A DNA stretch of 64,000 nt from Pelagibius sp. (GTDB taxonomy: Bacteria > Pseudomonadota > Alphaproteobacteria > Kiloniellales > Kiloniellaceae): NCBI RefSeq assembly GCF_028281305.1, contig NZ_JANQKD010000080.1, positions 1 through 64,000 of the forward strand, written 5' to 3'. The stretch's first letter is position 1; every line of letters begins with the position of its first letter. The notes under the pieces were generated by a model. The model did not search any database. It was given only the letters and a program-made list of their open reading frames with translations, and had not been told where the DNA came from. Positions 15,867-24,164 of the stretch are shown one piece after another. The position numbers and the translations under genes are program-made.

Positions 15867-16652
15867 GTGGATGTTCAGAACCCCGACGGCCAAAACCCCG
15901 ACGGCCAAAACCCCGACGGCCAGCACTCCGGCGGCCAAAGCATCGATGGCCCGCGCCACGGACCGGCGGAGGGCGTGCCGGTCTCGCGGCTCGTCGTCTT
16001 CCTGCATGGCCTGGGGGCGGACGGCAACGACCTGATTTCTCTGGGCCCTCTGCTTGCCCCGCTGCTGCCGGGCACAGCCTTCGTTTCGCCCCACGCGCCC
16101 TTTCCCTGCGACATGGCGCCGATGGGGCGCCAGTGGTTCAGCCTGCAGGACTACTCCCCCGCTGCCATGCACGCCGGTGCCGTGACAGCGACGCCGGTCT
16201 TGAACGCCTTCCTTGATGCCGAGCTTGCCCGCCACGGGCTCAAGGACGAGCAGATGGCGCTGATCGGCTTTTCCCAGGGGACCATGATGGCGCTGCATGC
16301 GGCGTTGCGCCGCCCGCGGCCCTGTGCGCTGCTGGTCGGGTTCTCCGGTGCGCTGGTCAGGCCCGAACTGCTGGCAGAGGAAGTCGTGAGCCGGCCGCCG
16401 GTGTTTCTGGTCCACGGCGATGCCGACCCGGTCGTGCCGTTTCCCGCGATGGCGGCGGCGGAAAGTGCCCTCCGCGCCAACCAGGTTCCCGTCCAGGCTC
16501 TGGCGCGGCCGGGGCTCGGGCACGGCATCGACCAGGAAGGCCTGGAGTTTGCCGCGGCTGCCCTCAGGCAATACTTGATGGCAGGCGAGGACCCAGACGC
16601 GGACGCAGACGGAGACTCGGTCTCGGATGGGGACGGCCCCTCCGGCACTTAG
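15867..16652 (+). CDS. Alpha/beta hydrolase (phospholipase/carboxylesterase family)
   Basis: Serine esterase of 261 residues, of the YpfH/EstB carboxylesterase group. Visible are the oxyanion segment VVFLHGLGADGNDL (residue ~43), the nucleophile elbow GFSQG (~135), the catalytic Asp in VHGDADPVVPF (~188), and the His in GLGHGID (~222). The start is GTG at 15867 because AGGAGA lies 10 nt upstream; this includes an N-terminal repeat of Gln-Asn-Pro-Asp-Gly (residues 4-22) that the family lacks. The C-terminus ends in an Asp-rich tail (EDPDADADGDSVSDGDG). Both ends look like low-complexity additions. Probably co-transcribed with the glycosylase gene. Confidence 0.88.
   Translation: MDVQNPDGQNPDGQNPDGQHSGGQSIDGPRHGPAEGVPVSRLVVFLHGLGADGNDLISLGPLLAPLLPGTAFVSPHAPFPCDMAPMGRQWFSLQDYSPAAMHAGAVTATPVLNAFLDAELARHGLKDEQMALIGFSQGTMMALHAALRRPRPCALLVGFSGALVRPELLAEEVVSRPPVFLVHGDADPVVPFPAMAAAESALRANQVPVQALARPGLGHGIDQEGLEFAAAALRQYLMAGEDPDADADGDSVSDGDGPSGT
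15879..15938 (+). repeat. Four 15-bp tandem units inside the esterase N-terminus
   Basis: Three near-identical units (15879-15893, 15894-15908, 15909-15923) and a fourth diverged one (15924-15938) encode Gln-Asn-Pro-Asp-Gly three times and then Gln-His-Ser-Gly-Gly. The fourth unit is nearly the same peptide as the repeat in the GMC oxidoreductase at 8753-8797, although the proteins are unrelated. Confidence 0.85.
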
Positions 16653-16983
16653 GTCCAATCGAGCAGATGCGCTCGGCCAGACCCACTCGAATCGAAGAGC
16701 CCGGAACAAAATGTACGGTTGCATTCAGGGGCATGCACGATCTGTCTGTGGCCGTCTCGCCCTTTGCGCGAAGGCGGCCAATCCGCCACGCGCTGCCTGA
16801 AACCCTGCACGAACGACCGATTCTCAGCCTCTGACGGTTGCAGCCTCCGGCAAGGCCGACTACCATCCCAAGTTGCGGTCATCATAAAGAGCGCGCCCGG
16901 TGCGTTAACCTTTTCAGGTTGGGGGGAGTCGGGCGTGCAAACAAAACTGCGATCAGGGCAAAACTGCGATCAGGGAAGGTGTC
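16653..16983. other. Intergenic stretch before the LysR-type gene
   Basis: 331 bp without a convincing gene. The start contains no clear terminator. The final 50 bp hold the tandem 17-bp repeat described separately, preceded by a GGGGGGAG tract at about 16920-16927. A run of moderately A+T-rich bases at 16879-16920 could contain the promoter of the next gene. Confidence 0.5.
16942..16975 (+). repeat. Perfect 17-bp tandem repeat next to a start codon
   Basis: Two exact copies of CAAAACTGCGATCAGGG (16942-16958 and 16959-16975) end 8 bp before the GTG start at 16984. The repeat ends supply two possible weak ribosome binding sites (CAGGG, then AGGGAAGG). It could be a double operator for autoregulation, or a simple duplication. 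Confidence 0.85.
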
Positions 16984-17880
16984 GTGCACATCTCGGTACA
17001 GTCCAGCCGGACAATCCTGTTTGAAATGCTGCGGTCCTATACCGCCCTCGCCCATACCCGCAATCTCTCCGAGGCCGTCGAGATGCTGGGGAGCACCCGC
17101 CAGACGGTCAGGCGCCATATCGGTACGCTGGAGGAAATCAGGGGCGAGAAGCTCTTCGAGATGCGGAACCGGCAGTACTGCCTGACCGAGGCAGGCTTGC
17201 GCTCGCTCAAAGAGGCCGAGTCCATTCTTGCGCGTGGCGAGGCGTGGCTGGCCGGCGGCCTGGCCGATTCTGACGGTCTGCCGCTGGTGCGCGATGCGGG
17301 GGAAGACGGACCGGCGCTGTTCGCCCAGCAGCACCGCGTCAGCCGTCTCTGGGTTGATCAGTCGCCGCTGCTGCAGTGCGGGTTGCGCTGCTGGGCCAAC
17401 GCCAATGCCGCGATCGAATCTGACGAGCTGGCGATGATCCGACCCTATCTCGTCGTCTATCGCCGTCACGGGCAGGGCTGGCTCTGCGTAGAGATCGGCG
17501 AGAAGTCGTCCTACGCTTCCTGGTTCGGATGGGCCTGGGCAAAGAGCAATGTCGGGCGAACCGTTCAGGAGATGCCTGCGGGTGCCGGCTACGCCCGCTT
17601 CATTTCCCAGGCCTATCAGAGCGTCTTCGAAGGTCATTCCGTGCGGCTGGATCACATGCACACGGAAATGCCGCGGGAGCGGGACGGCCCCTGCGTGCCG
17701 GTAAGCTTCCAGCGCCTCTTGCTTGGCTGCACCTTTCCGGATGGCGAGTTCGCCCTCGCCCTGCTCGTCGACCGGACCTACAAGCTGACAATCGCCGGCG
17801 TCGGAGAGGAGCGGATACGGACTATGCCGGAGAGTCTGTTGATGGCATTCGAGCCAAATTCAATCGAAGCTCAAGAATAA
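16984..17880 (+). CDS. LysR-type HTH protein with unusual C-terminal sensor domain
   Basis: Protein of 298 residues. Residues ~13-75 are a LysR-like helix-turn-helix (FEMLRSYTALAHTRNLSEAVEMLG and TRQTVRRHIGTLEEIRGEKLFE, then YCLTEAG). The rest does not resemble a LysR effector-binding domain. Residues ~150-285 look PAS-like: a W-rich strand region, NVGRTVQEMP, and a final 'FQRLLLGCTFPDGEFALALLVD', similar to the last part of PAS_5-type domains of Rhodospirillales; this is my reading, not a search. The start is GTG with AGGGAAGG upstream; an ATG at 17026 is a less likely alternative. The GNAT-like gene follows in 54 bp and is probably regulated with it. Confidence 0.75.
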   Translation: MHISVQSSRTILFEMLRSYTALAHTRNLSEAVEMLGSTRQTVRRHIGTLEEIRGEKLFEMRNRQYCLTEAGLRSLKEAESILARGEAWLAGGLADSDGLPLVRDAGEDGPALFAQQHRVSRLWVDQSPLLQCGLRCWANANAAIESDELAMIRPYLVVYRRHGQGWLCVEIGEKSSYASWFGWAWAKSNVGRTVQEMPAGAGYARFISQAYQSVFEGHSVRLDHMHTEMPRERDGPCVPVSFQRLLLGCTFPDGEFALALLVDRTYKLTIAGVGEERIRTMPESLLMAFEPNSIEAQE

Positions 17881-17900
17881 TCACAGATCTCAAGCTTATC

Positions 17901-17928
17901 CTCCCTGTGTTGCAATCTAACACAGGAG
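17901..17928 (+). promoter_or_regulatory. Inverted repeat covering the ribosome binding site of the next gene
   Basis: CCTGTGTT (17904-17911) and AACACAGG (17919-17926) form a perfect 8-bp inverted repeat with a 7-nt loop. With one bulged C the stem extends to CTCC pairing with GGAG, which is the Shine-Dalgarno sequence for the GTG at 17935. It could be a protein operator, or an RNA hairpin that blocks translation until opened. Confidence 0.6.
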
Positions 17929-17934
17929 TGGAAA

Positions 17935-18687
17935 GTGACCACGCAGGAAGTTCTTTCCGGTAGCCGTTTCGTGACGGTCATCAAGAATCTAGTGAAAAAT
18001 CAAGGGATTACGCTGGAGGTCGGGTCGGATTTCAATGCCCTGCGGGAGGCCCTGAAGGCCCAGCCCGAAAGGCAGTGCCTGGCGCCGCGCTTCGACCCGG
18101 AGGTCAGCGCGATTAATGAATCGACAGGATTCTGGGTCCTGGGACGGAGCAGGACAGGGGAAGTCGTCCACACCCAGGCCATGCGTACCGTCGATCTGGG
18201 GGGACGGACCCTGTCGGGCTACTTGGACGAGTATTTCCGCGATTTCACTCCCGCCGGTTATGCCATCGACTTTCCCCGCTCCCGCTATCGGGGGGCTCCG
18301 GGCTCCCGGATGATTGCGGGAAAGGTCTGCTACCACGGCGAGCTCTGGCTGAAAGGCGGGCCGGGTGGATTTCGGGGGGCTGGCCTGACCGCAGTGCTGG
18401 CCCGTTTGGCCCTCGTGAAGGCGCTGCTGAAATGGGCTCCGGACTACGTCTTCGGGTTCATGTTTCCGCTGGCCGCCTGCAAGGGCCTTGCTGCGCGCGA
18501 GGGCTACATGCACACCGAGCCCGGCAGTCTCTACTGGTCCGTCTCGGGTCAGCAGCGTCCGCTGGAGACCTGGACGGTCTGGATGAGCCGGGAGGACATC
18601 CGGCACATCCTGCAGATCCCGCCTATCGATCTCTTCGACGAACTGGAGGCCGACCAAAGGCGTCGGGAAGCGGCGAAGGCCGCCTGA
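17935..18687 (+). CDS. Unknown protein with GNAT-like fold
   Basis: Protein of 250 residues not assigned to a named family. Residues ~120-195 have the order expected of an acyltransferase of the GNAT fold: strand GELWL, the loop GFRGAGL in the acetyl-CoA position, a long helix (TAVLARLALVKALLKW), strand PDYVFGFM, and then a helix ending LAAREGYM, like the usual 'YekxGF' end. This is a pattern reading only. No signal peptide or membrane segment. Start GTG with AGGAG 7 nt upstream. It lies behind the LysR-type gene and a hairpin masks its ribosome binding site, so its expression is probably tightly controlled. Confidence 0.7.
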   Translation: MTTQEVLSGSRFVTVIKNLVKNQGITLEVGSDFNALREALKAQPERQCLAPRFDPEVSAINESTGFWVLGRSRTGEVVHTQAMRTVDLGGRTLSGYLDEYFRDFTPAGYAIDFPRSRYRGAPGSRMIAGKVCYHGELWLKGGPGGFRGAGLTAVLARLALVKALLKWAPDYVFGFMFPLAACKGLAAREGYMHTEPGSLYWSVSGQQRPLETWTVWMSREDIRHILQIPPIDLFDELEADQRRREAAKAA

Positions 18688-18815
18688 GTTCGGCGGCTTT
18701 GGGCGCAAAGACGGCGTTGTCGCGTTGCCGCTGATCCACGCCAAGCCGCGGAGTTGGAGCAGATCCGGGTTTGTTGGAACCGCAGAAGCGATCCATCAAG
18801 CCCGGTGAGTCTGTT

Positions 18816-20993
18816 CTAGGACGCGCGCAGCGATGCGAGAATGCCCTCGACGGACTTGCGCAGCTGCTTGGCCTGGACTGAGAGTTCTTCGGTTGCGCCG
18901 GTGACCTGGCCGGCCGACTGGCCGGTCTCGGCGGCGGTCTGGCTGACGCTGCGGATGCTGTTGGTGACGCGTTGCGTGCCTTGCGAGGCCTGCTGGACGT
19001 TGCGCGAGATCTCCATGGTGGCGGCGTTCTGTTCCTCCACCGCCGAGGCGATGCCGGAGCTCACCTCGCTGATGCGGTTGATGGCCTGACGCACGCCTTC
19101 GATGGCCTTCACCGTGTCGCCGGTGGCCGTCTGCATGCCGCTGATCTGGGCGGAGATTTCGTCCGTTGCCTTGGCGGTCTGGTTGGCCAGGGACTTCACC
19201 TCGTTGGCGACGACGGCGAAGCCCTTACCGGCTTCGCCGGCACGCGCCGCCTCGATGGTCGCGTTGAGGGCCAGCAGGTTCGTCTGCTCGGCAATGTCGT
19301 TGATCAGGGAGATCACGTCTCCGATCTTCTGTGCGCCCTCCGTGAGGCTCTGCACCGTCTGCGCGGTCTCGTCAGCCTGGGCGACGGCGTCCTTGGAGAT
19401 CTCCGTCGACTGCGAGACCTGGCGGCTGATTTCCTGGATCGAGCTCGAGAGCTCCTCTGAGGCCGACGCGACGGTCTGCACGCTGGCGGAAGCCTCCTCG
19501 GCGGCGGTGGAGACTTCGTTCGCCTGGCTGTCGGTGGTCTGCGCCGACCGGCTCATGCTGGTGGCTGTGTCCTGCAACTGCGCCGCGGCGGAGGAGACCG
19601 CATCGACGACCGACTTGATGCTGGTCTCCAGATCGTCGGCCATCTTCAGGGTTTCCTGCTGCTTGTCCTTGGCGGCGCGCCGGTCGCGGGCGGCCTGCTC
19701 CTCGGCCATCTTCTCCGCCGCAACGCCCTGCTCCTTGAAGACCTGCACGGCCGCCGCCATGGCCCCCAGCTCGTCGCGGCGCCCGGTGGCCGGCACCACG
19801 ACGTCCTGGTTGCCTTCGGCCAGGGTCCGCATGGCGTTGGTCATAGCAGTCAGCGGCCGGACGATCGAAAGCGAGATCAGGTAGCCCAGGCCCGAAACCA
19901 GGGCCAGGGCGATGAAGGTGACGATCAGGGCGGTGTTGCGCAGGTCTGCCACAGCCGCGAAGACCTCACTGGACTCGGCTTCGGCAACCAGGGCCCAGCG
20001 CGTTCCCATAAAGTCGAGCGGTCCGTAAGCGACGGTGGCTTGGCGGTTGCGATAGTTCTCGATCTCCATGACGCCGGCTTCGCCGCTCAGTGCCTTGGCG
20101 ACGGCGTCGTTGTCCACGCTCTGCACCAGGATCGTCGACTCTTCGCTGAACCGGGAGGTGCTGCGCATCAGCATGTCCTCGCCGACGATGAAGGACTCTC
20201 CCGTCTCGCCCAGGCCCGCGGCATTCAGCATCACGTTGTTCAGGTTATCGATGGGCATCTGGAAAACCAGGACCCCTTCGAGCTGGCCGTTGCTGTCCAG
20301 CATCGGGGTCGAGATGAAGCTCGCCGGCGCGCCGTGGCTGGGCGCATAGGGCTTGAAGTCGAAGAAGACCTGAGCATCGGCAGTCGGGTTCTGAGCGGCG
20401 GCGCGGAAGGCATTGCCCAGATCGCTGTCTTTGTACTCGCCGGTATTCAGGTTGGTCGCGTAGTCCAGCTCCTTGAACACCGAGTAGATCAGGTTGCCTT
20501 CGGTGTCGAACAGGAAGATGTCGTAGTAGCCCCGTTCGCGCAGGAAGCCGCGCAGCCAGGGGTGATAGCGGCCGTGATAGGCGCTGTAGAGAGAGTTGTC
20601 CGCCGCCTGGTCCAGATCGTCCTTCTGGCCGGTGGGGTTCGGGTTGTCGGTGATGTAGAGCCGCTGCAGTTCGCTTTCGGCTTCCGGGCCGAGCTGGCGC
20701 CAGGCGACGGTGAAGTCGCCCAGCGCCTGGCGCACGGTCGCGTTGCCGGCAACGATACGCAGATCCTGGCGGATGGAGTCCAGATAGTCGGCCAGCGCAG
20801 CCGTCCGCACCTCGCGCAGAGCCGTGAGCTTTTGCTCGGCCTCCGCCCGCAGCCCGCTGGCCGCGATAAGGTAGCTGCTGACGCCGACGGCGATGGCCGA
20901 TGCCAGGGCAGCAGCGAGGATAACGAGGGGCAGCTTGCGGGCGATGGCGAGGCCGCCGCGCCGCTGGGTGCCGTTCTTTGCCGTATTTGACAT
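18816..20993 (-). CDS. Methyl-accepting chemotaxis protein
   Basis: Membrane chemoreceptor of 725 residues that signals through CheA/CheW. Membrane helix 1 is at about residues 21-44. A periplasmic sensor of some 310 residues of the double-Cache type follows ([48 protein letters not shown]). Helix 2 is [20 protein letters not shown], then HAMP ([16 protein letters not shown]), then a coiled-coil domain with the conserved tip [19 protein letters not shown]. It carries no C-terminal CheR pentapeptide. I chose the ATG at 20993; an earlier in-frame start adds 27 unlikely residues. No che genes are in the window. Confidence 0.93.
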   Translation of the reverse strand: MSNTAKNGTQRRGGLAIARKLPLVILAAALASAIAVGVSSYLIAASGLRAEAEQKLTALREVRTAALADYLDSIRQDLRIVAGNATVRQALGDFTVAWRQLGPEAESELQRLYITDNPNPTGQKDDLDQAADNSLYSAYHGRYHPWLRGFLRERGYYDIFLFDTEGNLIYSVFKELDYATNLNTGEYKDSDLGNAFRAAAQNPTADAQVFFDFKPYAPSHGAPASFISTPMLDSNGQLEGVLVFQMPIDNLNNVMLNAAGLGETGESFIVGEDMLMRSTSRFSEESTILVQSVDNDAVAKALSGEAGVMEIENYRNRQATVAYGPLDFMGTRWALVAEAESSEVFAAVADLRNTALIVTFIALALVSGLGYLISLSIVRPLTAMTNAMRTLAEGNQDVVVPATGRRDELGAMAAAVQVFKEQGVAAEKMAEEQAARDRRAAKDKQQETLKMADDLETSIKSVVDAVSSAAAQLQDTATSMSRSAQTTDSQANEVSTAAEEASASVQTVASASEELSSSIQEISRQVSQSTEISKDAVAQADETAQTVQSLTEGAQKIGDVISLINDIAEQTNLLALNATIEAARAGEAGKGFAVVANEVKSLANQTAKATDEISAQISGMQTATGDTVKAIEGVRQAINRISEVSSGIASAVEEQNAATMEISRNVQQASQGTQRVTNSIRSVSQTAAETGQSAGQVTGATEELSVQAKQLRKSVEGILASLRAS

Positions 20994-21333
20994 GGGAGTC
21001 GTCCCAGGTTCGCAGGGTCTGCAGCCGTCACGCGAGAGACCCCCGCGGACGCTCTTCTCGGGCGAAATTTGCATCAAATCGTTTAAAACAGCTTATCAAT
21101 AGAATTAGCATTCTCTAATTTATCGCTTGCCGCGGGGCCGCCGAGAAAGGCGGTCCGGGCAGCGTCCGGGCAGCAATGAGTGGCGGCCAATCCGAGAACA
21201 TGAAACTTCGATGAAGACTTAAGGGGCCGGAATCCCTATATCTTGTATGTCGCAGCGGCATTTAGTATCTATGGCGCGTCCGTGGCCTGGCGATCAGCCG
21301 TGGAGATGCAGCAGAGGAAGGACGGACCGGAGC
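20994..21333. other. Divergent intergenic region, MCP and HNH genes
   Basis: 340 bp. An A+T-rich stretch at about 21061-21130 (including TTTAAAACAGC and AATTTATCGC) is the probable promoter of the chemoreceptor. A short direct repeat TCCGGGCAGC occurs at 21156-21176. Another A+T-rich patch near 21200-21260 (GAAACTTCGATGAAGACTTAA, TATATCTTG) probably serves the HNH gene. No RNA gene recognised. Confidence 0.4.
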
Positions 21334-21894
21334 ATGACCGGTGCAGTTCAGACCTATCCGGCGCTGGTTCTCAACGCAGACTTCCGTCCGTTGAGTTACT
21401 TCCCGCTGTCGCTGTGGTCCTGGCAGGACTCCATCAAAGCCGTCTTCCTCGACCGGGTGAACATCGTCTCCGAGTACGACACGATCGTGCGCTCGCCCAG
21501 CTTCGAGATGAAGCTGCCCAGCGTGATCGCGCTGAAACAGTACGTCAGCCTCGACCGCCGTCCGGCCTTCACACGCTTCAACGTTTTCCTGCGCGACCAT
21601 TTTCAGTGCCAGTACTGCGCGGAAAGCCTGCCGGCGGAGGATCTGACCTTCGATCACATCATCCCGCGTTCGCGCGGGGGCCGGACCTCGTGGGAGAATG
21701 TCGTCACAGCCTGTCAGGACTGCAACCTGATGAAGGGCAACCGCTTGCTGGAGGAGACAGGCTTGAGCCTGTTGAGACCGGTGAAAGAGCCGACCACATA
21801 CCAACTCCAAGAGAGTGGTCGTTCGTTCCCGCCAAATTTCCTTCACGAGAGTTGGCGGGATTTTCTTTATTGGGACAGCGAACTGGAGACCTGA
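21334..21894 (+). CDS. HNH endonuclease family protein
   Basis: Protein of 186 residues with a central HNH nuclease fold: two zinc CxxC knuckles (CQYCAESLP and CQDCNLMKGN) flank the catalytic FDHIIPRSRGGRTSWENV (residues ~105-140). The N-terminal ~80 residues (YPALVLNADFRPLSYFPLSLWSWQDSIKAVFLDRV) match the widely conserved stand-alone HNH proteins of proteobacteria and cyanobacteria whose cellular role is not settled. No restriction or phage genes are nearby, so this is probably the housekeeping type. Start at the ATG after a GGAGC site; longer frames lack support. Confidence 0.88.
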   Translation: MTGAVQTYPALVLNADFRPLSYFPLSLWSWQDSIKAVFLDRVNIVSEYDTIVRSPSFEMKLPSVIALKQYVSLDRRPAFTRFNVFLRDHFQCQYCAESLPAEDLTFDHIIPRSRGGRTSWENVVTACQDCNLMKGNRLLEETGLSLLRPVKEPTTYQLQESGRSFPPNFLHESWRDFLYWDSELET

Positions 21895-21958
21895 CAGCGT
21901 CTCCTGCCGCTCTTGCGGACCCTTACGCCCGTGGCGGCCTCGGCGCCGGCGATCGCTT

Positions 21959-22582
21959 CTAGAAACGCTCCGACAGCCAGATCGCCAGACGCGATCCCGC
22001 TTTGATGGCGCCGCTCAGGGTCTCGTAGCCGGCGGTCTCCTCGGCGCCGTGCTCCAGGCCGATATCGCGGTGCTCCAGCTCCTCTGCGCGAAAGGTTTCG
22101 ATGGTTTCCTTCAGCTCGGCCTGATCCTCTTCGAGCTGTTCGGCCTGGCGGGCATAGTGCTCGTCGATAACCTCCTCGACCGCAACCGTACAGGCCATGG
22201 CGGCCTTCTCGCCCATCAGGGCCGTGGCGGCGCCCAGGGCGAAACCGGCGATATGCCAGACAGGCTGAAGAGCGGTCGGTCGTACGCGGTTCTCGACGAT
22301 CAGCCGTTCGAAGGTCTCCAGATGCTTGGCTTCCTGTTCGTGCATGTGGCGGATCGTCGGGCCGGCGGCGCTGCGGCCGAGCACCGCCAACTGGCCTTCG
22401 TAGATACGCCGTGCGCCGTATTCCCCGGCGTGGTCGACCCGCAGCATGCGCGCCAGGCGCGCCTCCCGGTCCAGGTCCCCGGGCAGGTAGGTCCCCGGGG
22501 CGGCCTTCGGCCGCCCGTCTTCTGTGCCCCCTGCTTCTGCACCGCCCGCTGCCGGGCTGACGGTCCGGTCCTCGCTGCTCAT
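21959..22582 (-). CDS. coq7: Demethoxyubiquinone hydroxylase
   Basis: Di-iron monooxygenase of 207 residues that hydroxylates 2-octaprenyl-3-methyl-6-methoxy-1,4-benzoquinol in ubiquinone synthesis, at the inner membrane surface. Iron ligands are visible in DHAGEYGARRIYEG, HMHEQEAKHLETFE and EEVIDEHYARQ, with the last in FRAEELEHRDIGLEHGA. A non-conserved Gly/Ala/Glu-rich leader of ~35 residues comes first. It overlaps dsbB by 4 bp, and the order DedA-dsbB-coq7 is common in alphaproteobacteria. Confidence 0.93.
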   Translation of the reverse strand: MSSEDRTVSPAAGGAEAGGTEDGRPKAAPGTYLPGDLDREARLARMLRVDHAGEYGARRIYEGQLAVLGRSAAGPTIRHMHEQEAKHLETFERLIVENRVRPTALQPVWHIAGFALGAATALMGEKAAMACTVAVEEVIDEHYARQAEQLEEDQAELKETIETFRAEELEHRDIGLEHGAEETAGYETLSGAIKAGSRLAIWLSERF

Positions 22583-23127
22583 CGGGCGACTCCTTCCTCG
22601 CGGTTGCGTTCCGCTTTCTGCGCCGCACCGTTCAAGCCCGCCCGCAGCGCGAGCGCGGCCAGGACCACGGAAGCGATCACATTGTAGCCGGCGATCGAAA
22701 TGCCGAACAGCGACCAGGGCACGGCATCGCAGGGCGCAAACGGCTGGTTGAGAAGAAGCTCGCGCATCTCCTCGACACTGGCGTCGCTCGGCAGGCTGGG
22801 CGCGGCGCAGGAGGCCAGGCCCTCCCACCACTTCTGCTCCACGCCGACGTGAAAGCCCGCAATCGCGGCCCCGCCCAGGAAGGCCAGGGCCGTCGCCAGC
22901 AAGGCACCGCGCCGCCAGGCCGGCCGCCCGGCCACGGCAAGGGCGCCAAGGGCAACCGCCAGGGCGGCGCCGTAGGCATAGCGCTGGTAGACACAGAGCG
23001 CGCAGGGGTAGAGGCCGCCCCAGTACTGGGATGCAAAGGCGGTTCCCAGGGCGCCGACGCAGGCTGCCGCCAGCAAGGCGGGCCAAAGCCAGGGAGTCTC
23101 GCTCTGCGCGGCGCTGAGAGTCGTCAC
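22579..23127 (-). CDS. dsbB: Disulfide bond formation protein B
   Basis: Inner-membrane thiol oxidase of 182 residues that re-oxidises DsbA and passes electrons to ubiquinone. Four membrane helices are visible, with the first periplasmic Cys pair PCALC near residue 42-45 followed by VYQRYAYG, and the second in the loop CAAPSLPSD...FAPCD. The C-terminal tail is charged (AQKAERNREEGVAR). Being coupled to coq7 fits its use of ubiquinone. Confidence 0.92.
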   Translation of the reverse strand: MTTLSAAQSETPWLWPALLAAACVGALGTAFASQYWGGLYPCALCVYQRYAYGAALAVALGALAVAGRPAWRRGALLATALAFLGGAAIAGFHVGVEQKWWEGLASCAAPSLPSDASVEEMRELLLNQPFAPCDAVPWSLFGISIAGYNVIASVVLAALALRAGLNGAAQKAERNREEGVAR

Positions 23128-23273
23128 AAGTCAGGGTCCGTCTTTGTTGCACGGCGCGGGTTTACACGCGCGGGGTTGCACGGCGTGAGCAGCTTACTGC
23201 CGGAGGGCATCCAGGCCAAGGCGGGGCGACGCCCTGTCGCGGCGGGCCGCCGGACGCACCAGACGCTTACGGA

Positions 23274-23855
23274 TCAGAACAGGTAGCGGATGGCCACGAA
23301 GCCGCCGAACAGCAGGACGAAGAACAACGTCGCCAGCAACGGCAGGTGACGTTCGATGAAGCCGCGGATCGGCGGCCCGAACTGCCACAGCAGGGCCGCG
23401 AGAATGAAGAAGCGCGCCCCGCGGGAGATCACCGAGGCGATCATGAAGACCATGAGGTCCAGGTTCATGACGCCGGAGGTGATGGTGATCACTTTGTACG
23501 GGAAGGGCGTGAAACCCGCCCCGGCGACGATCCAGGCACCCCAGGCCTCGTAGTCCTGCTGGAACTGTTCGTATTGGGCGCCGTAGCCGTAGAAGGAGAC
23601 GATCGGCTGGCCCAGGGTATCGTAGAGCAGGGCACCGATGGCGTAGCCCGCAAGGCCCCCGGCGACCGAGGCCAGGGTGCAGACTGTGGCGATCAGCCAG
23701 GCACGGTGCCGGGCTGCCAAGACCATGGGGATGATGAGGATGTCCGGCGGGATCGGGAAGAAAGAGGACTCGGCGAAGGAGACCACGGCCAGGGCCGCCA
23801 GGGCATGGCGGTGGCCGGCCAGTTCCATCGTCCAGTCGTAGAGTCGCCGCAGCAC
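23274..23855 (-). CDS. DedA/VTT-domain membrane protein (YqaA-like)
   Basis: Integral membrane protein of 193 residues in the SNARE-associated/DedA group. Typical pieces are SFAESSFFPIPPDILIIPMVLA (residue ~25), GGLAGYAIGALLYDTLG, and GAWIVAGAGFTPFPYKVITITSGVMNLDL near the middle, matching the YqaA subfamily. Relatives affect lipid translocation and membrane potential, but the exact role is unsettled. It is the first gene ahead of dsbB and coq7, 146 bp from dsbB. Confidence 0.88.
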   Translation of the reverse strand: MLRRLYDWTMELAGHRHALAALAVVSFAESSFFPIPPDILIIPMVLAARHRAWLIATVCTLASVAGGLAGYAIGALLYDTLGQPIVSFYGYGAQYEQFQQDYEAWGAWIVAGAGFTPFPYKVITITSGVMNLDLMVFMIASVISRGARFFILAALLWQFGPPIRGFIERHLPLLATLFFVLLFGGFVAIRYLF

Positions 23856-24164
23856 CGTCGCCCCGCTTGCCCGCCCAAGAGCCCAACGCCATCAGAAATC
23901 AACGCACCGAAAGCCACATGCCCCTGGATCCGAACATCCTTCAGGACCACTGGCTCAGGGCGCCCCGGGCGCTCTCTGTCTGGAAACGGACCCCAGAAAC
24001 AAACTCAGAAACAGAACTTAAAAAACAAACCCTTAAAACAAGCCTTCTCGCCGGCTGAGTTACCACGGGCAAGGGGCCGGGGAAAGTGCTAGCCTGCATC
24101 AGGGTTGTGCCAATCAGGGGCCGCCGGATCGGCATGCCTTTGCGCCTGGGTGCGGGTGGAGGCC
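23856..24164. other. Divergent intergenic region with an A-rich tract
   Basis: 309 bp between the DedA gene and the NTF2-like gene. A strikingly purine/A-rich stretch lies at 23993-24050, with repeated CAGAAACA and TTAAAACAA-like words, unlike the GC-rich surroundings. It may hold the promoter of the NTF2-like gene. No ORF or RNA recognised. Confidence 0.4.

Noticed and set aside
15867-15940. Alternative later start of the esterase without the peptide repeat
   Set aside because: The only good ribosome binding site (AGGAGA at 15851) fits the GTG at 15867, so the repeat is probably translated.
17904-17926. LuxR-type lux box
   Set aside because: The inverted repeat is similar in shape, but no LuxR or LuxI gene is in the window and it overlaps the ribosome binding site, so an RNA or other protein role is as likely.
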